Numbered from the stretch's first letter, positions 35,456 to 44,703 are shown. The stretch: 64,000 bases of DNA from Halomonas salipaludis (GCF_002286975.1 NZ_NSKB01000007.1:186001-250000), one strand, 5' to 3'. The notes: generated by a model not told the origin, from the sequence alone. Numbers and translations: made by a program.

Positions 35456-37531
35456 ATGGCATTCGACGCGATCTTCGAGCCGATCCAGATCGGCAAGCTG
35501 ACCATCCGCAATCGCGTGGTCAGCACCGCCCACGCCGAGGTGCATGCCACCGACGGCGGCATGACCACCGAACGCTATGTGCGCTACTACGAGGAGAAGG
35601 CCAAGGGCGGTTGCGGCCTGTGCATCTGCGGCGGCTCTTCGGTAGTCTCTATCGATAGCCCACAGGGCTGGTGGAGCTCGGTGAACCTCTCCACCGACCG
35701 GATCATCCCGCACTTCCAGAATCTGGCCGACGCCGTCCACAAGCACGGCGGCAAGATCATGATCCAGATCACCCACATGGGGCGCCGCTCGCGCTGGGAC
35801 GGCTACGACTGGTCGACCCTGCTGTCGCCCTCCGGCATCCGCGAGCCGGTGCACCGCTCCACCTGCAAGACCATCGAGGAGGAGGAGATCTGGCGCATCA
35901 TCGGTGACTTCGCCCAGGCCGCGCGCCGGGCCAAGGAAGGTGGCCTCGACGGCGTCGAGCTCTCCGCCGTGCACCAGCACCTGATCGACCAGTTCTGGAG
36001 CCCGCGGGTCAACAAGCGCGAGGACCAGTGGGGCGGCAGCTTCGAGAACCGCATGCGCTTCGGCATGGAAGTGCTCAAGGCGGTGCGCGCCGAGGTCGGC
36101 GACGACTTCGTGGTGGGCATGCGCATCTGTGGTGACGAGTTCCATCCGGACGGCCTCTCCCATGAGGACATGAAGCAGATCGCCGCCTACTACGACGCCA
36201 CCGGCATGCTCGACTTCTTCGGCGTGGTCGGCTCCGGCTGCGACACCCATAACACCCTGGCCAACGTCATCCCCAACATGTCCTACCCGCCGGAGCCCTT
36301 CCTGCATCTGGCGGCGGGCATCAAGGAAGTGGTCAGCGTGCCGGTGATCCACGCCCAGAACATCAAGGACCCCAACCAGGCGCAGCGCATCCTGGAAGGC
36401 GGTTACGTGGACCTGGTGGGCATGACCCGGGCGCATATCGCCGACCCGCACATCATCGCCAAGATCAAGATGGGCCAGATCGACCAGATCAAGCAGTGCG
36501 TGGGCGCCAACTACTGCATCGACCGCCAGTACCAGGGCCTCGACGTGCTGTGCATCCAGAACGCCGCCACCTCCCGCGAGTACATGGGCCTGCCCCATAT
36601 CATCGAGAAGAGCGAAAGGCCCAAGCGCAAGGTGGTGGTGGTGGGCGGTGGCCCCGGCGGCATGGAGGCGGCCCGCGTCGCCGCCGAGCGTGGCCATGAG
36701 GTGACCCTGTTCGAGGCCGCCGAGGCACTCGGCGGGCAGATCACCATCGCCGCCCAGGCCCCGCAGCGCGATCAGATCGCTGGCATCACCCGCTGGTATC
36801 AGCTGGAGCTGGCGCGCCTCAACGTCGACCTGCGCCTGGGGACCCGCGCCGACGAGGCGACCCTGCTCGACCTGCGCCCGGATATCGTGGTGCTGGCCAC
36901 CGGTGGCCAGCCCTTCCTCAGCCAGTTCCCGGAGTGGGGCTACTCGGAGAACCCCGAGGAGAGCCTGGTGGTGAGTACCTGGGACGTGCTGTCCGGCAAG
37001 GTCGCGCCGGGCAAGAATGTGCTGATCTTTGACGCCATCTGCGAGTTCTCCGGCGTCTCGGCGGCGGATTTCCTGGCCGACAAGGGCGCCAAGGTGGAGA
37101 TCGTCACCGACGACATCAAGCCCGGCGCGGCGGTGGGCGGCACCACCTTCCCGACCTACTACCGCAGCCTCTACGAGAAGGAGGTGATCATGACCTCTGA
37201 CCTGATGCTGCATAAGGTCTATCGCGAGGGCGACTCCCTGGTGGCAGTGCTCGAGAACGAGTACACCGGCGCCCAGGAGGAGCGGGTGGTCGACCAGGTG
37301 GTGGTGGAGAACGGCGTGCGTCCCGACGAGGGCCTCTACTACGCGCTCAAGGAGCAGTCTCGCAACAAGGGCCAACTGGACCTGGAGGCGCTCTACGCCA
37401 TCCAGCCCCAGCCCTGCCTGAGCGAAGAGGGGGCAGAAGGCTTCCTGCTGTTCCGCCTGGGCGACTGCACCGCGCCGCGCAATACCCACGCGGCCATCTA
37501 CGACGCCCTGCGGATCTGCAAGGACTTCTGA
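35456..37531 (+). CDS. dgcA: Dimethylglycine demethylase subunit DgcA
   Basis: A 691-residue flavin/Fe-S enzyme of the old-yellow-enzyme/2,4-dienoyl-CoA reductase type that demethylates dimethylglycine to sarcosine and formaldehyde. The N-terminal FMN TIM barrel (about 1-340) includes DAIFEPIQIGKLTIRNRVVS and VELSAVHQHLIDQFWSPRVN. The 4Fe-4S cysteines are in CVGANYCIDRQYQGLDVLC at about 349. A C-terminal dinucleotide-binding part has VVVVGGGPGGMEAARVAAER. A ribosome site GAGGAG precedes the ATG. DgcB and ETF subunits follow to take the electrons. The last 60 residues closely resemble the partial ORF at 63825-64000. Confidence 0.93.
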   Translation: MAFDAIFEPIQIGKLTIRNRVVSTAHAEVHATDGGMTTERYVRYYEEKAKGGCGLCICGGSSVVSIDSPQGWWSSVNLSTDRIIPHFQNLADAVHKHGGKIMIQITHMGRRSRWDGYDWSTLLSPSGIREPVHRSTCKTIEEEEIWRIIGDFAQAARRAKEGGLDGVELSAVHQHLIDQFWSPRVNKREDQWGGSFENRMRFGMEVLKAVRAEVGDDFVVGMRICGDEFHPDGLSHEDMKQIAAYYDATGMLDFFGVVGSGCDTHNTLANVIPNMSYPPEPFLHLAAGIKEVVSVPVIHAQNIKDPNQAQRILEGGYVDLVGMTRAHIADPHIIAKIKMGQIDQIKQCVGANYCIDRQYQGLDVLCIQNAATSREYMGLPHIIEKSERPKRKVVVVGGGPGGMEAARVAAERGHEVTLFEAAEALGGQITIAAQAPQRDQIAGITRWYQLELARLNVDLRLGTRADEATLLDLRPDIVVLATGGQPFLSQFPEWGYSENPEESLVVSTWDVLSGKVAPGKNVLIFDAICEFSGVSAADFLADKGAKVEIVTDDIKPGAAVGGTTFPTYYRSLYEKEVIMTSDLMLHKVYREGDSLVAVLENEYTGAQEERVVDQVVVENGVRPDEGLYYALKEQSRNKGQLDLEALYAIQPQPCLSEEGAEGFLLFRLGDCTAPRNTHAAIYDALRICKDF

Positions 37532-37617
37532 CGGTGCACGTGGTCTGGTGCAGCCCGAGGGCATGCTCAAGCCGCGCCGTCAGCGATTCGCCCGAGGCGA
37601 GACGCCGCAACGCGGTA

Positions 37618-37670
37618 CTGCCGAAGGGACTCGGCAGAGGCGTGGGGGCCAGGGATGGCCCTTCCACGCC
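37618..37670 (+). repeat. Hairpin cluster between dgcA and dgcB
   Basis: The 287-base dgcA-dgcB gap contains no gene but two adjacent hairpins: CTGCCGA/TCGGCAG (37618-37637) and GGCGTGG-GGGCC with GGCCC-TT-CCACGCC (37639-37670). The loop CCAGGGATGG also occurs in repeats A and B, so this may be a diverged relative. Confidence 0.45.
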
Positions 37671-37818
37671 GTGACCGCAGGTTGCCAGTCGAGAGTCGGA
37701 ATAGCGAACGCGTGGCGCGCTTGTGGATGGCCCTCGGCTGACAGCGCCGACAAGCGATGGCTGACCCCGTCAGGCCGCTAACGTCAAACCACCACTTCTA
37801 GCCTGCGAGGTGAGCGAG

Positions 37819-39810
37819 ATGCTCGAGACCCTATTGCCGATCCTGATCTTCGCCGCCCTGGGCCTGGCGGTGATCGGCGCCATTCGGCGTATCCGCCTGT
37901 GGCGCCAGGGGCGACCCTCCGCCGTGCCGCTGCTCAAGGGCCTGGCCGCCCTGCCGCGTCGTTACCTGGTGGACCTGCACCATGTGGTGGAGCGCGACAA
38001 GGTGATGTCCAACACCCACGTGGCCACCGCCGGTGGCTTCGTGGCCGCCGCCGTGCTGATGATCCTGGTGCATGGCTTCGGCCTGGCCCAGGGCGTGCTG
38101 GGCTGGCTGCTGCTGGCGGCCAGCGCCGTGATGTTCGTGGGCAGCCGCTTCGTGGCCCAGCGCCGCCGCAATCCGCCCGCGCGGCTCTCCAAGGGCCCCT
38201 GGATGCGCCTGCCCAAGAGCCTGGCGGCCTTCTCCCTGGGCGTCTTCCTGATCACCCTGCCCACGGTGGGGCTGCTGCCCGCCGACTTCGGTCACTGGCT
38301 GCTGGCGCTGGTCCTGGCCGCCGTGGTGGTCTGGGGCCTGGGCGAGATGGTCTTCGGCATGACCTGGGGCGGGCCCATGAAGCACGCCTTCGCCGGCGCC
38401 CTGCACCTGGCCTTCCACCGCCGCGCCGAGCGCTTCGGTGAGGGCAACCGCTCCACCGGCCTCAAGGCGCTGGACCTGGACGACGAGGCGGCGCCGCTGG
38501 GCGTCGAGAAGCCCGCCGACTTCACCTGGAACCAGCTGCTCGGCTTCGATGCCTGCGTGCAGTGCGGGCGCTGCGAGGCGGTGTGTCCGGCCTTCGCCGC
38601 CGGCCAGCCGCTCAACCCCAAGAAGCTGATCCAGGACATGGTGGTGGGCCTGGCCGGGGGCAGCGATGCGGGCTATGCCGGCTCTCCCTACCCCGGCAAG
38701 CCGGTGGGCGAGCATTCTGGTTCCCCCCATGGGCCCATCGTGGCCCCTGATGCAACGACGGGCGGCAAGGCCCTGGTGGACGCCGAGACCCTGTGGTCCT
38801 GCACCACCTGCCGCGCCTGCGTGGAAGAGTGCCCGATGATGATCGAGCACGTGGACGCCATCGTCGATATGCGCCGTCACCTGACCCTGGAGCGGGGTCA
38901 GACCCCCAACAAGGGCGCCGAGGTGCTCGACAACCTGATCGCCACCGACAACCCCGGCGGCTTCGATCCGGGCTCGCGGCTGCACTGGGCGGCGGACCTC
39001 AACCTGCCGCTGATGGCCGACGTCAAGCAGGCCGAGGTGCTGCTGTGGCTGGGCGATGGGGCCTTCGATATGCGCAACCAGCGCACCCTGCGCGCCCTGG
39101 TCAAGGTGCTGCGCGCCGCCGAGGTGGAGTTCGCGGTGCTCGGCACCGAGGAGCGCGACAGCGGCGACGTGGCGCGGCGCCTGGGCGACGAGGCGACCTT
39201 CCAGTCGCTGGCCAAGCGCAATATCGCGACCCTCGCGAAGTACCGCTTCCAGCGCATCGTCACCTGTGACCCCCACAGCTTCCATGTGCTGGGTAACGAG
39301 TATGGCGAGCTGGGCGGCCCCGGAGCGCCGGCCCGCTACGAGGTGCGTCACCACAGCACCTTTATCGCCGAGCTGTATGACGCCGGCCGGCTGGCCTTCG
39401 CGCCCTGGAAGGGCGGCAAGGTCACCTATCACGACCCCTGCTACCTGGGTCGCTATAACGGCGAGTATGAGGCGCCGCGCAACGTGCTCAAGGCGCTGGG
39501 CATCGAGGTCAAGGAGATGGAACGCTCCGGCTTCCGCTCGCGCTGCTGCGGCGGCGGCGGCGGGGCGCCGATCACCGATATTCCCGGCGAGCGGCGGATT
39601 CCCGATATGCGCATGAACGACGTCAAGGAGACCGGCGCCGAGCTGGTGGCGGTGGGCTGTCCCCAGTGCACCGCCATGCTCGAGGGGGTGGTGGATGCCA
39701 CCGCCGAGGTGCGCGATATCGCCGAGCTGGTGGCCGACGCCCTGGTGGCACGCCCGGCCGCCGAGGCGGTCGATGCGACCCAACGGCCCACCGCCGAGGA
39801 GGTGATCTGA
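37819..39810 (+). CDS. dgcB: Dimethylglycine demethylase subunit DgcB (membrane Fe-S protein)
   Basis: A 663-residue membrane-bound Fe-S protein that carries electrons from DgcA. The N-terminal 190 residues hold about five helices (LLPILIFAALGLAVIGAI, HWLLALVLAAVVVWGLGEMV). Two cluster motifs follow, CVQCGRCEAVCPAF at about 244 and CTTCRACVEECPMM at about 328, then a CCG-type domain with CCGGGGGAP near 576, as in heterodisulfide reductase-like proteins. GAGGTGAG favours the ATG at 37819 over the GTG at 37810. The stop overlaps the ETF alpha start. Confidence 0.9.
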   Translation: MLETLLPILIFAALGLAVIGAIRRIRLWRQGRPSAVPLLKGLAALPRRYLVDLHHVVERDKVMSNTHVATAGGFVAAAVLMILVHGFGLAQGVLGWLLLAASAVMFVGSRFVAQRRRNPPARLSKGPWMRLPKSLAAFSLGVFLITLPTVGLLPADFGHWLLALVLAAVVVWGLGEMVFGMTWGGPMKHAFAGALHLAFHRRAERFGEGNRSTGLKALDLDDEAAPLGVEKPADFTWNQLLGFDACVQCGRCEAVCPAFAAGQPLNPKKLIQDMVVGLAGGSDAGYAGSPYPGKPVGEHSGSPHGPIVAPDATTGGKALVDAETLWSCTTCRACVEECPMMIEHVDAIVDMRRHLTLERGQTPNKGAEVLDNLIATDNPGGFDPGSRLHWAADLNLPLMADVKQAEVLLWLGDGAFDMRNQRTLRALVKVLRAAEVEFAVLGTEERDSGDVARRLGDEATFQSLAKRNIATLAKYRFQRIVTCDPHSFHVLGNEYGELGGPGAPARYEVRHHSTFIAELYDAGRLAFAPWKGGKVTYHDPCYLGRYNGEYEAPRNVLKALGIEVKEMERSGFRSRCCGGGGGAPITDIPGERRIPDMRMNDVKETGAELVAVGCPQCTAMLEGVVDATAEVRDIAELVADALVARPAAEAVDATQRPTAEEVI

Positions 39811-41126
39811 TGAGTGAGATTCGTCGTCGCGATCCACGCCGCGAGTGGATCGCCCGTAACCGCCTGCATCCCGAGCACGCCAGCGTGCTCGCCGACCTTG
39901 GTGGCATCGGGGGCGGCGCCGCCAGCGAGTGGCTGGGGCCCAACGGGGTGATTCGCAAGAACCCCCATGCCATCGGCTTTATCGGCCCCAATGGCGTCAA
40001 GCGCATCGACCGCAGCGGCGCCCAGCAGGGCGGCCATGCGGTGGGTGCAACCCGCCAGGCGGTCCAGGATAGCCGTCGCCAGGTGGAGATTCCCGAACCG
40101 GCCTTCCTGGTGGCGGTGGTGCCGGACATGACCGGTGGGCGCCTCTCCGGCCACGATAAGGACCTGCTGGGCCTGGCCCGGCGCCTGGCCGATGCCGACC
40201 CCGAACGTCCCGGCGCCGTGCTGGCGGTGATATTTGGGCAGCACAAGGGCGAGGGGGGCGGCGAGCTGAAAGAGCAGGCCTTTGGTGAGGCGGGCATCGA
40301 TCGCCTGCTGCACCTCAGCGACGACGCCTACGCCGGCTTCGCCCCCGAGGCGCGCCTGGCGGCGCTGACCGCGGTGGAGCGGGAACTGGCGCCGCGTCAC
40401 TGGCTGCTCCCCGACTCGCCCCTGGGCGGGGCCGACCTGGGCCGGCGCCTGGCGCTGCGCCTGGGTGAGGGGAGAGACGAGCGCCCCGCCACCGGCGTCT
40501 GGCAGCTCGAGGCCGATACTGAGGCGCCGCTGGGCTGGCGCTGCACCGCCCGCGGCGCGGCGGAGAGCCTGGATATCCAGCGGCCCCTGCCCCGGGTCGC
40601 CCTGGCGCTGGCCGAGTGCGCCGAGCCGGTGGACGAGACCCGTCACGCCGCCGCGCCGGTGAGCCTGGCGGAGACGATCCCCAGTGCCTTCTCGCGGATC
40701 GAGGACCTGGGCCAGGTGGCGGTGGATCCCGCCGGGGTGGCGCTGGCCGAGGCGGAGTTCATCCTCTCCGGCGGCAATGGCGTCAAAGACTGGGAGGGCT
40801 TCCACCATGCCGCCAAGGTACTGGGGGCGACGGAAGGCGCTTCCCGGGTGGCGGTGGATGACGGTTTCATGGCGCGTCATCGTCAGGTGGGGGCCACCGG
40901 TACCTGGGTCACCGCCCGGGTCTACCTGGCGGTGGGCATCAGTGGCGCCATTCAGCACCTGCAGGGGATCCAGACCTGCGACAAGGTGGTGGCCATCAAC
41001 CTCGACCCCGGATGCGACATGATCAAGCGCGCCGACCTGGCGGTGATCGGCGATAGCGGCGAGATCCTCGCCGCCCTGGTGGCCATGGTGGAACAGCAGC
41101 GAGGAGGGCAGCGCGATGCGGCCTGA
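39810..41126 (+). CDS. etfA: Electron transfer flavoprotein alpha subunit of the dgc operon
   Basis: A 438-residue EtfA/FixB-family protein. The FAD-binding C-terminal domain is clear: FILSGGNGVKDWEGFHHAAK, VGATGTWVTARVYLAVGISG, AIQHLQGIQTCDKVVAINLD. It is longer than a normal alpha subunit because of a basic N-terminal extension (SEIRRRDPRREWIARNR). The ATG at 39810 overlaps the dgcB stop (TGATG); the frame continues upstream inside dgcB, but that part is not conserved-looking. With EtfB it would accept electrons from DgcAB and pass them to the quinone pool. Confidence 0.9.
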   Translation: MSEIRRRDPRREWIARNRLHPEHASVLADLGGIGGGAASEWLGPNGVIRKNPHAIGFIGPNGVKRIDRSGAQQGGHAVGATRQAVQDSRRQVEIPEPAFLVAVVPDMTGGRLSGHDKDLLGLARRLADADPERPGAVLAVIFGQHKGEGGGELKEQAFGEAGIDRLLHLSDDAYAGFAPEARLAALTAVERELAPRHWLLPDSPLGGADLGRRLALRLGEGRDERPATGVWQLEADTEAPLGWRCTARGAAESLDIQRPLPRVALALAECAEPVDETRHAAAPVSLAETIPSAFSRIEDLGQVAVDPAGVALAEAEFILSGGNGVKDWEGFHHAAKVLGATEGASRVAVDDGFMARHRQVGATGTWVTARVYLAVGISGAIQHLQGIQTCDKVVAINLDPGCDMIKRADLAVIGDSGEILAALVAMVEQQRGGQRDAA

Positions 41127-41958
41127 GCAGCAGGGAATCGAGGTGGCGGTACTGGTCTCGGTGGGGCGTCACCCCATCACCGGGCGCGCGCGCCGCGCCG
41201 ATCAGGATGCCCGGGGCCTGGAGATGGCCCTGGGCCTGGAGCGCCAGCTGCCCGGCAGCCGGGTCAGTCTGCTGCATGCCGGCCCGCGCAGCGAGGAGGG
41301 CGAAGCGGCGCTGCGCGGGTACTTAGGTATGGCCGCAGGCGCTGGTATGGCCGCAGGCGCCGGCATGGGGCTGGACACCCTGACCCTGCTCGAGCAGGCC
41401 GAGGGCAGCGATGCCATCCCGGCCCTGGCCGAGCACCTGGCCGCGGCACCGCCGCAGCTGGTGATCACTGGCGCCCGGGCGGAGCGCGGCGAGGGCTCGG
41501 GGCTCTTGCCCTATGCCCTGGCCGAACGCCTGGGCTGGCCGCTGGTCAATGGCCTGGCCGCGGTGGAGAAGGTCGAGAACGGCGTGGCGATCTTGTTGCA
41601 GGCCCTGCCTCGGGGCCAGCGCCGACGTCTCAAGGTGCGTCTGCCGGCCATCGTCAGCGTGGATGCGGCGGCCCCGGTGGCGCGCCAGAGCGCCTTCGGC
41701 CCGGCCCGCCGGGCCGAGCTCGAGGTCACTCCGGTGGCTGCCCAACCCGACCGGGCACTGGCCGAGTGGCAGCTGGCCCCGGCCCGCAAGCGGCCCAAGC
41801 GCCTGAAGATCGTCAAGGCCGCTTCGGCCCGTGACCGCTTCAAGGCCGCCGCCGCCAAGGCGGAGGGCGGCAGCGGCCAGGTGCTGGAAGGCGTCTCGGC
41901 GGAGCAGGGCGCCGAGGCGATCCTCAAGCTGCTGAATGAGGAGGGGGTGCTGCGCTGA
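41116..41958 (+). CDS. etfB: Electron transfer flavoprotein beta subunit of the dgc operon
   Basis: A 280-residue EtfB/FixA-family protein, overlapping etfA by 11 bases and preceded by GAGGAGGG. It has PQLVITGARAERGEGSGLLP, YALAERLGWPLVNGLAAVEK and LKVRLPAIVSVDAAAPVARQ, in the usual order of the nucleotide-binding fold. Residues 71-82 are a perfect amino-acid duplication, GMAAGA twice, encoded by an 18-bp tandem repeat. A strong bidirectional terminator ends the operon. Confidence 0.88.
   Translation: MRPEQQGIEVAVLVSVGRHPITGRARRADQDARGLEMALGLERQLPGSRVSLLHAGPRSEEGEAALRGYLGMAAGAGMAAGAGMGLDTLTLLEQAEGSDAIPALAEHLAAAPPQLVITGARAERGEGSGLLPYALAERLGWPLVNGLAAVEKVENGVAILLQALPRGQRRRLKVRLPAIVSVDAAAPVARQSAFGPARRAELEVTPVAAQPDRALAEWQLAPARKRPKRLKIVKAASARDRFKAAAAKAEGGSGQVLEGVSAEQGAEAILKLLNEEGVLR
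41326..41361 (+). repeat. In-frame 18-bp tandem duplication within etfB
   Basis: GGTATGGCCGCAGGCGCT is followed at once by the same 18 bases with the last base C, adding one extra GMAAGA unit. The near-identity of the DNA copies suggests a recent slippage event. Confidence 0.85.
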
Positions 41959-41978
41959 CGATATGAGCGCCCCCTCAT

Positions 41979-42016
41979 AACGCATGAACCCCGGTCTAGG
42001 CCGGGGTTCATGCGTT
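41979..42016. terminator. Bidirectional terminator between etfB and BCCT copy 2
   Basis: A perfect 16-bp stem, AACGCATGAACCCCGG (41979-41994) with CCGGGGTTCATGCGTT (42001-42016), and a 6-base loop, placed between two convergent genes. Confidence 0.8.
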
Positions 42017-42035
42017 ACGGCATTTGGCGTTGCGG

Positions 42036-43610
42036 TCAGGCCAGCCGAGCACCCGCAGGCTCGCGCAGCTCCTCGCGAAGCCCCTTCACCAGGCAGAAGG
42101 CCATGCCCAGCAACACCAGAGTGAAGGGTAGTCCGGTGGCCACGGCGCCCGCCTGCAACGCGCCCAGTGCCGCGCTACCGCCGCCGTAGAGCAGGATGCC
42201 TGCAATCACGCCTTCCAGCACCGCCCAGAACACGCGCTGGCCGCGAGGGGCGTCGGTCTTGCCGCCGGCGGTGATGTTATCGATCACCAGCGAGCCGGAG
42301 TCCGACGAGGTGACGAAGAATATCAGCACCAGCAGGATCGCCAGGCTGGAGGTCACGGTGGTCAGCGGCAGGTGCTCGAGCATCTGGAACATCGCCAGCG
42401 AGACGTCGCTGATACCGTCGGCCAGGGCGCCGACGCCGGCGACCGACTGGCTCAGGGCGGTGCCGCCGAAGGCGCTCATCCACACCAGGGTGACCAGGGT
42501 CGGCACCAGCAGTACGGCAATCAGGAACTCGCGCACCGTACGCCCGCGGGAGACCCGGGCGATGAACATGCCGACGAAGGGCGACCAGGAGATCCACCAG
42601 GCCCAGTAGAAGACCGTCCAGCCGTGGTACCAGGTGGTGTCGTCGCGACCGATCCAGTTGGAAAGCGGTGCGATATGGCCGACGTAGGCGAGGGCGGTGC
42701 TCCACAGGTTGTTGACGAACAGCAGCACGCCGCCGGTGACGATCACGAAGACCAGCAGGGCCAGGGCGATCACCATGTTGATGTTGGAGAACAGCTTGAC
42801 GCCGCCGTCGATGCCGCGCCACACCGAGAATAGCGCCACGGCGGTGACCACCACGATGATGGCAAGTTGGGTGCCGATGGTATTGGGTATATCGAACAGG
42901 TAGTTGAGACCGCCCGCCGCCTGGGAGGCACCGAAGCCCAGTGACGTGGCCAGGCCGAAGATGGTGGCCAGCACCGCGACGATGTCGATGATGTGGCCGA
43001 ACCAGCCGCGCACCCGCTCGCCAAGGATCGGTGTGAAGGCCGAGCGCAGGGTAAGCGGCAGGCCGCGGTTGTAGGCGAAGAAGGCCAGCGACAGCCCCAC
43101 CACGCCGTAGATCGCCCAGGGGTGCAGGCCCCAGTGGAACATGGTGGCGCCGATCGCCGCGCTGGCCCCGGCCGGGGTGTGTGCTTCGGCATTGAGCGGG
43201 GTGCCGTACCAGTCGGTGTAGTAGGCCACCGGCTCGGCCACGCTCCAGAACATCAGACCGATGCCCATGCCGGCGGCAAACAGCATGGCGAACCAGGAGG
43301 TGGTCGAGTACTCCGGCCGGGCCTGGCTGCCGCCCAGGCGAATGCGCCCCACTGGCATGGCAATCAGCGCCAGGCACAGCAGCACGAAGAGGTTGCCGGC
43401 GATCATGAACAGCCAATCGAAGTACTCGATCGACCAGCCGCGGGCGGCGGTGAGGTGGCTGTTGGCGGCGTCGGGATAGATCAGGGCGTAGAGGATGAAG
43501 GCCAGGATGGCGAGAGCCGAGAGGGGGAAGACGGGATTATGGAAATCCATCCCCAGCACCTGGGCATTGTCTTGCCCCGGTTTGAGGATCGGTGCATCGT
43601 CATGGTTCAT
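42036..43610 (-). CDS. BCCT-family betaine/choline transporter (copy 2)
   Basis: A 524-residue osmolyte carrier with about twelve helices. Marks are FAAGMGIGLMFWSVAEPVAY, FYWAWWISWSPFVGMFIARV followed by SRGRTVREFLIAVLLVP, and the SSDSGSLVIDNITAGGK segment. It is convergent with the dimethylglycine operon. The frame is open 65 codons upstream, but GAGGTAAT fixes the ATG at 43610. Position between the dgc and gbc loci suggests it imports glycine betaine or choline for catabolism; this is inferred. Confidence 0.92.
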   Translation of the reverse strand: MNHDDAPILKPGQDNAQVLGMDFHNPVFPLSALAILAFILYALIYPDAANSHLTAARGWSIEYFDWLFMIAGNLFVLLCLALIAMPVGRIRLGGSQARPEYSTTSWFAMLFAAGMGIGLMFWSVAEPVAYYTDWYGTPLNAEAHTPAGASAAIGATMFHWGLHPWAIYGVVGLSLAFFAYNRGLPLTLRSAFTPILGERVRGWFGHIIDIVAVLATIFGLATSLGFGASQAAGGLNYLFDIPNTIGTQLAIIVVVTAVALFSVWRGIDGGVKLFSNINMVIALALLVFVIVTGGVLLFVNNLWSTALAYVGHIAPLSNWIGRDDTTWYHGWTVFYWAWWISWSPFVGMFIARVSRGRTVREFLIAVLLVPTLVTLVWMSAFGGTALSQSVAGVGALADGISDVSLAMFQMLEHLPLTTVTSSLAILLVLIFFVTSSDSGSLVIDNITAGGKTDAPRGQRVFWAVLEGVIAGILLYGGGSAALGALQAGAVATGLPFTLVLLGMAFCLVKGLREELREPAGARLA

Positions 43611-43739
43611 GGGATTACCTCGGTGGTTATTATTGGTGTCTCTTGCTTGGTGCCGGTTGTGACGAAAGACCGGGTTAGCCATTGTTGTGCCCACGCGGCG
43701 GCGGCAGTGTCGTGAAAGCGACCTGCGGTTGTCTTGTTG

Positions 43740-43856
43740 GGTCTTGAGGTAGGAGGGATTGAGCATCTCGAAGCGCCCCTCGGGGCTGGTGATGCAGATG
43801 CTCACCAGGGCGGCCTCGAGGACCCGCTGGGTGTTGCGCTGGCGGTGGGGCAGCCA
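43740..43856 (-). pseudogene. Possible remnant of a PAS-domain protein
   Basis: Upstream of the BCCT start the reverse strand encodes about 39 residues, LPHRQRNTQRVLEAAL then VSICITSPEGRFEMLNPSYL, which resemble the first strands of a PAS domain (ITxxEGRFExxNPxY). The frame begins after a TAA at 43857-43859, and the resemblance ends after this block. It has no start signal of its own. It may be the stub of a deleted sensory gene next to the EAL gene; chance resemblance is possible. Confidence 0.3.
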
Positions 43857-43896
43857 TTACCGCCCGACTTGCTCGGGCTGGCGCTCCAGCGGCGGG

Positions 43897-44703
43897 TCAG
43901 CCTTGCGGCATGCCTGGTTGCTGCTGAGCCTCGCTGCGCAGGTCGAGAAGCATCTCACTCAAGGAGTGCTGACAGAGCGACTCCAGGGCTGGGCGCGCAA
44001 AGTAGAAGCCCTGCTGGCGATGAATGCCCTGACGGGCAAGCCATAGGGCCTCTTCGCGAGTCTCGACGCCCTCGGCGATCAGGCCGATGTCGAGCTCTTT
44101 GGCGAGGCCATGCACGGCGCGCAGGATCGCCTGTCGGCGACAGTCCTGGTCGCAGCCCATGACTAGCTCGCGGTCGATCTTGAGATTGTCGGGTCGCAGG
44201 TCGGTGAGCAGATCGAGGTTGGCGAAGCCGTTGCCGAAGTCGTCGATGGCGGTGGTGAAGCCCATGTCGCGATAGGCGTCGATGATGCCGCGCAGGTGCT
44301 GGCGGTCCTTGACCAGCTCGGTCTCGGTGATCTCGAAGACGATCCGATCCGTTGGCCAGCCGACCCGCTCCGAGACTTCCAGCGTGGCCTGGATGCAGGC
44401 GCTCGGTTCGTAGACCGCGTTGGGCAGGAAGTTGATCGACAGGCGTTCCTGCATGCCCAGGCGGCTGGCCAGTTCGATGGCCTTGACCCGGCACGCTTGA
44501 TCAAAGCGGTACATCAGGTCGTCGGTGACCTTGGAAATGATGCTGTAGGCCGATTCTCCGCCGGGGCCGCGCACCAGCGCTTCGTAGGTGACGATGCGGG
44601 TGGACTCGATATCGACGATGGGCTGGAAGGCCATCGTGAAATCGAAGGGCAGAGGGATGTCGCAGCGACCGCACTGGCTGTCGACCCTGGCACAATGACC
44701 CAT
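43897..44703 (-). CDS. EAL-domain cyclic-di-GMP phosphodiesterase
   Basis: A 268-residue stand-alone EAL protein. Catalytic motifs are present: EALVRG near residue 41, FEITETE, AIDDFGNGFANLDLL, LKIDRE and AEGVETREEA. It should hydrolyse c-di-GMP, although FLPN stands where many enzymes have NxS. There is no membrane segment. The N-terminus carries three cysteines (C4, C11, C14) in HCARVDSQCGRC, which could bind metal or sense redox state. AGGAAA is close to the ATG. It is not obviously in an operon. Confidence 0.9.
   Translation of the reverse strand: MGHCARVDSQCGRCDIPLPFDFTMAFQPIVDIESTRIVTYEALVRGPGGESAYSIISKVTDDLMYRFDQACRVKAIELASRLGMQERLSINFLPNAVYEPSACIQATLEVSERVGWPTDRIVFEITETELVKDRQHLRGIIDAYRDMGFTTAIDDFGNGFANLDLLTDLRPDNLKIDRELVMGCDQDCRRQAILRAVHGLAKELDIGLIAEGVETREEALWLARQGIHRQQGFYFARPALESLCQHSLSEMLLDLRSEAQQQPGMPQG

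Noticed and set aside
35282-37570. A 762-codon open frame on the reverse strand opposite dgcA
   Set aside because: Its product is a His/Gly/Arg-rich shadow of the GC-rich codon pattern of dgcA, with no domain or ribosome site.
37831-39837. A 668-codon open frame on the reverse strand opposite dgcB
   Set aside because: Low-complexity Gly/His/Gln composition and complete overlap with a clear Fe-S protein gene; a shadow frame.
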